Shown here piece after piece: positions 4,574-5,813 of a stretch of DNA of 5,813 nucleotides. The DNA is from an uncultured Collinsella sp. (GTDB lineage Bacteria > Actinomycetota > Coriobacteriia > Coriobacteriales > Coriobacteriaceae). Under the pieces are notes generated by a model. It was not told the DNA's origin and did not search any database. It was given only the letters and a program-made list of their open reading frames with translations. The stretch is from positions 1 to 5,813 of the forward strand of contig CAAFOA010000048.1 of NCBI GenBank assembly GCA_900764415.1, in the 5' to 3' direction. Position 1 is the first letter of the stretch. Every line of letters begins with the position of its first letter. The position numbers and the translations under genes were made by a program.

Positions 4574-5813
4574 ATGTACTGTCGACTTCTTCTCAAACTA
4601 ATCCTAAGAGACAAGGCCGTATGGATTTGTACGCTCGTTCTCGCTGCAGCCTTTTTCGTCCCCATTGCGTTCAATTCGCCCATCTACGGGCCCTTCTTTA
4701 TGAAGCAGGGCATGCAGGGCTTTGTCGACGCATTCAATACGCGCGCGCCCCAGGCCAGCGGCACAGACCTATCTCCAGAGCAGCAAAATGACGCGGAGCT
4801 TGCAAGATACGCGAACGCCGCCCTTGCCGCTCAAACCGACGCCGCCTTTCTCGATTCTGCCGAGAGCTACTACGCGCTCATGGGCGAGGGCTTCCAATCC
4901 GGGTCCATCGTGGGAGACCGAGAGACCAATGACGCGGAGCTCGCATATTGCCGCGCCCTGAGCAGCTCCGGCATCGCGGATATCCCGGCCTCCGCAAACG
5001 ACCTGCCATTCCTTTCCTTCCTGCCTTACGCCATTGCCACGGCGCCGTCTTTCCTTCCCTTCATCCCCTTCCTTCTCTCGTCGATACTCCTGCTCGGCGC
5101 CACAAGGCCCGGTACCCTGGCGGCAAAGGCGCCCGCACCCAAATTCCGGCGCCTTATCCAGATCGTGTTTTCGATAATCGTCGCGGGGACCGCGATGCTC
5201 CTCGCCGGCCTTGCGCCCGGGAGTATTTACGCCTTGGCCCTAAACGGCTTCGGGCAAATTGGGTACCCGATCGCCTTCTTCCATGACGGCGCGCTCACCA
5301 CCACGACCGCGGGAAACGTCTTCACGACCATACTTCTCGCGCTGCTTGCGGGCGGAACCTTGATATCCGTTTGCTCCGCCGTCCTATCGACCGCAACGAG
5401 GCGCGTCTTCGCGGGCCCCCTTGCCTCCGCGTTGCTTGTCGCGGCCCCGGCATTCCCGTTACTGTCCGATTCGGCACTGGAGCATAACGCCGCGCTCAAT
5501 CTCCTGCCGCTGGCCGTATTCTCGCCTATCGAGGCAACGGGTTACGTAGGATGCTTCCCGACAGAATTCATTGGCTCCGGTTCGAGCAGCGTATCGATGC
5601 TTGCCGTGGCCCTGATATACGCCGCGGTCCTTTTCGCGGTCGGCGCCGTTGTGACGCGTTCGCCCAAACAGGCTGGACCCGCTAAAAAGCACCATGGGCT
5701 TGAGCTCCTGGACGTGAGCGTGGGATACGGGAGCACGACGATACTTTCGATCGGATCGCTTTCCTTGGGCCCGGGAACGGCGGCGGGCCTCATTGCTCCC
5801 AACGGCTCGGGGA
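4574..5813 (+). CDS. ABC transporter permease-ATPase fusion (TMD-NBD), truncated by the window edge
   Basis: An open frame of 413 codons with no stop to the right edge. Residues 1-361 form one permease module: helix 15-34, extracytoplasmic domain 35-150, helices near 155-175, 194-220, 245-272, 278-296 and 338-361. The loop motif NGFGQIGYP (224-232) matches both halves of the upstream permease. A short charged linker (TRSPKQAGPAKKHH, 361-374) leads directly into an ABC ATPase start, LELLDVSVGYG, then GTAAGLIAPNGSG (401-413), the Walker A motif with the same unusual APNG as the neighbouring ATPase; the window ends before its Lys. If intact, this is a half-transporter that would work as a dimer, in the order TMD-NBD. 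Codons end mostly in C (Phe nearly always TTC, Ala mostly GCC), unlike the mixed use in the first permease, which hints at a different source. It probably belongs to the same locus but has its own promoter-like motif at 4527-4545. Confidence 0.88.
   Translation, partial: MYCRLLLKLILRDKAVWICTLVLAAAFFVPIAFNSPIYGPFFMKQGMQGFVDAFNTRAPQASGTDLSPEQQNDAELARYANAALAAQTDAAFLDSAESYYALMGEGFQSGSIVGDRETNDAELAYCRALSSSGIADIPASANDLPFLSFLPYAIATAPSFLPFIPFLLSSILLLGATRPGTLAAKAPAPKFRRLIQIVFSIIVAGTAMLLAGLAPGSIYALALNGFGQIGYPIAFFHDGALTTTTAGNVFTTILLALLAGGTLISVCSAVLSTATRRVFAGPLASALLVAAPAFPLLSDSALEHNAALNLLPLAVFSPIEATGYVGCFPTEFIGSGSSSVSMLAVALIYAAVLFAVGAVVTRSPKQAGPAKKHHGLELLDVSVGYGSTTILSIGSLSLGPGTAAGLIAPNGSG
4787..4804 (+). 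repeat. 18-base direct repeat, copy 1 (encodes NDAELA)
   Basis: Lies in the extracytoplasmic domain of the permease-ATPase gene. It matches 17 of 18 bases at 4928-4945, 141 bases (47 codons) downstream, in the same frame, so both copies encode NDAELA. The neighbouring sequence does not obviously continue the match. Confidence 0.6.
4928..4945 (+). repeat. 18-base direct repeat, copy 2 (encodes NDAELA)
   Basis: The second copy, differing from the first by one silent T-to-C change (CTT to CTC, Leu). See the copy at 4787-4804. Confidence 0.6.

Noticed and set aside
4564..4791. Plus-strand frame starting with GTG at 4564
   Set aside because: It overlaps the permease-ATPase gene in another frame and its translation is arginine-rich and not membrane-like; the frame from ATG 4574 gives a clean permease.
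1..5813. CRISPR array, tRNA or rRNA genes, insertion-sequence ends
   Set aside because: No regularly spaced repeats, no cloverleaf or conserved rRNA segments, and no transposase with flanking inverted repeats were seen.

Overview
The window comes from a moderately high-GC bacterium, probably a gut actinobacterium of class Coriobacteriia (Eggerthella/Slackia/Collinsella relatives). That placement is an inference from base composition, the style of the integrase fragment (AVVLALHTGMRIGEVCGLRW, HGLRHTFAT, LGHKDAMATLNVY) and the DUF2975/HTH pair. No phylogenetic marker gene is present.

Layout, left to right. (1) Positions 1-542, minus strand: the C-terminal catalytic part of a tyrosine recombinase. 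It has lost its N-terminal half, carries a one-base frameshift near 248-250 and runs off the left edge, so it is a decayed mobile-element integrase. (2) Positions 543-1316, minus strand: a two-gene operon of a four-helix DUF2975 membrane protein followed by a small Cro/C1-type HTH regulator. (3) Positions 1317-1451: an AT-rich divergent control region with a 19-bp palindrome, a second inverted repeat, a 10-bp palindrome and a GC-rich leader hairpin. (4) Positions 1452-4420, plus strand: an ABC transporter of two translationally close genes. The first is a 740-residue permease built of two tandem homologous six-helix modules; the second is a 246-residue ATPase. (5) Positions 4421-4573: a spacer that repeats the motif GTTACTTTT...TAACA seen in the divergent control region. 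(6) Positions 4574 to the right edge: a third permease module that continues without a stop into an ABC ATPase domain, and is cut off inside its Walker A motif.

The three permease modules share one plan: a first helix, a large extracytoplasmic domain, then five helices. They also share a loop motif, NGxGxxxYP, after the third helix. The two ATPases share an unusual Walker A opening (APNG instead of GPNG). The locus therefore looks like two related exporters of the same family with different gene architectures, (TMD-TMD)+NBD and TMD-NBD. They are possibly co-regulated through the shared upstream motif and the divergent HTH/DUF2975 pair. The substrate is unknown. Peptide, antimicrobial or lipid-like molecules are reasonable guesses from ABC-2 relatives, but nothing in the sequence proves any of them. 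The second transporter has visibly more C-ending codons than the first, so the pair may have been assembled from different sources rather than by recent local duplication.
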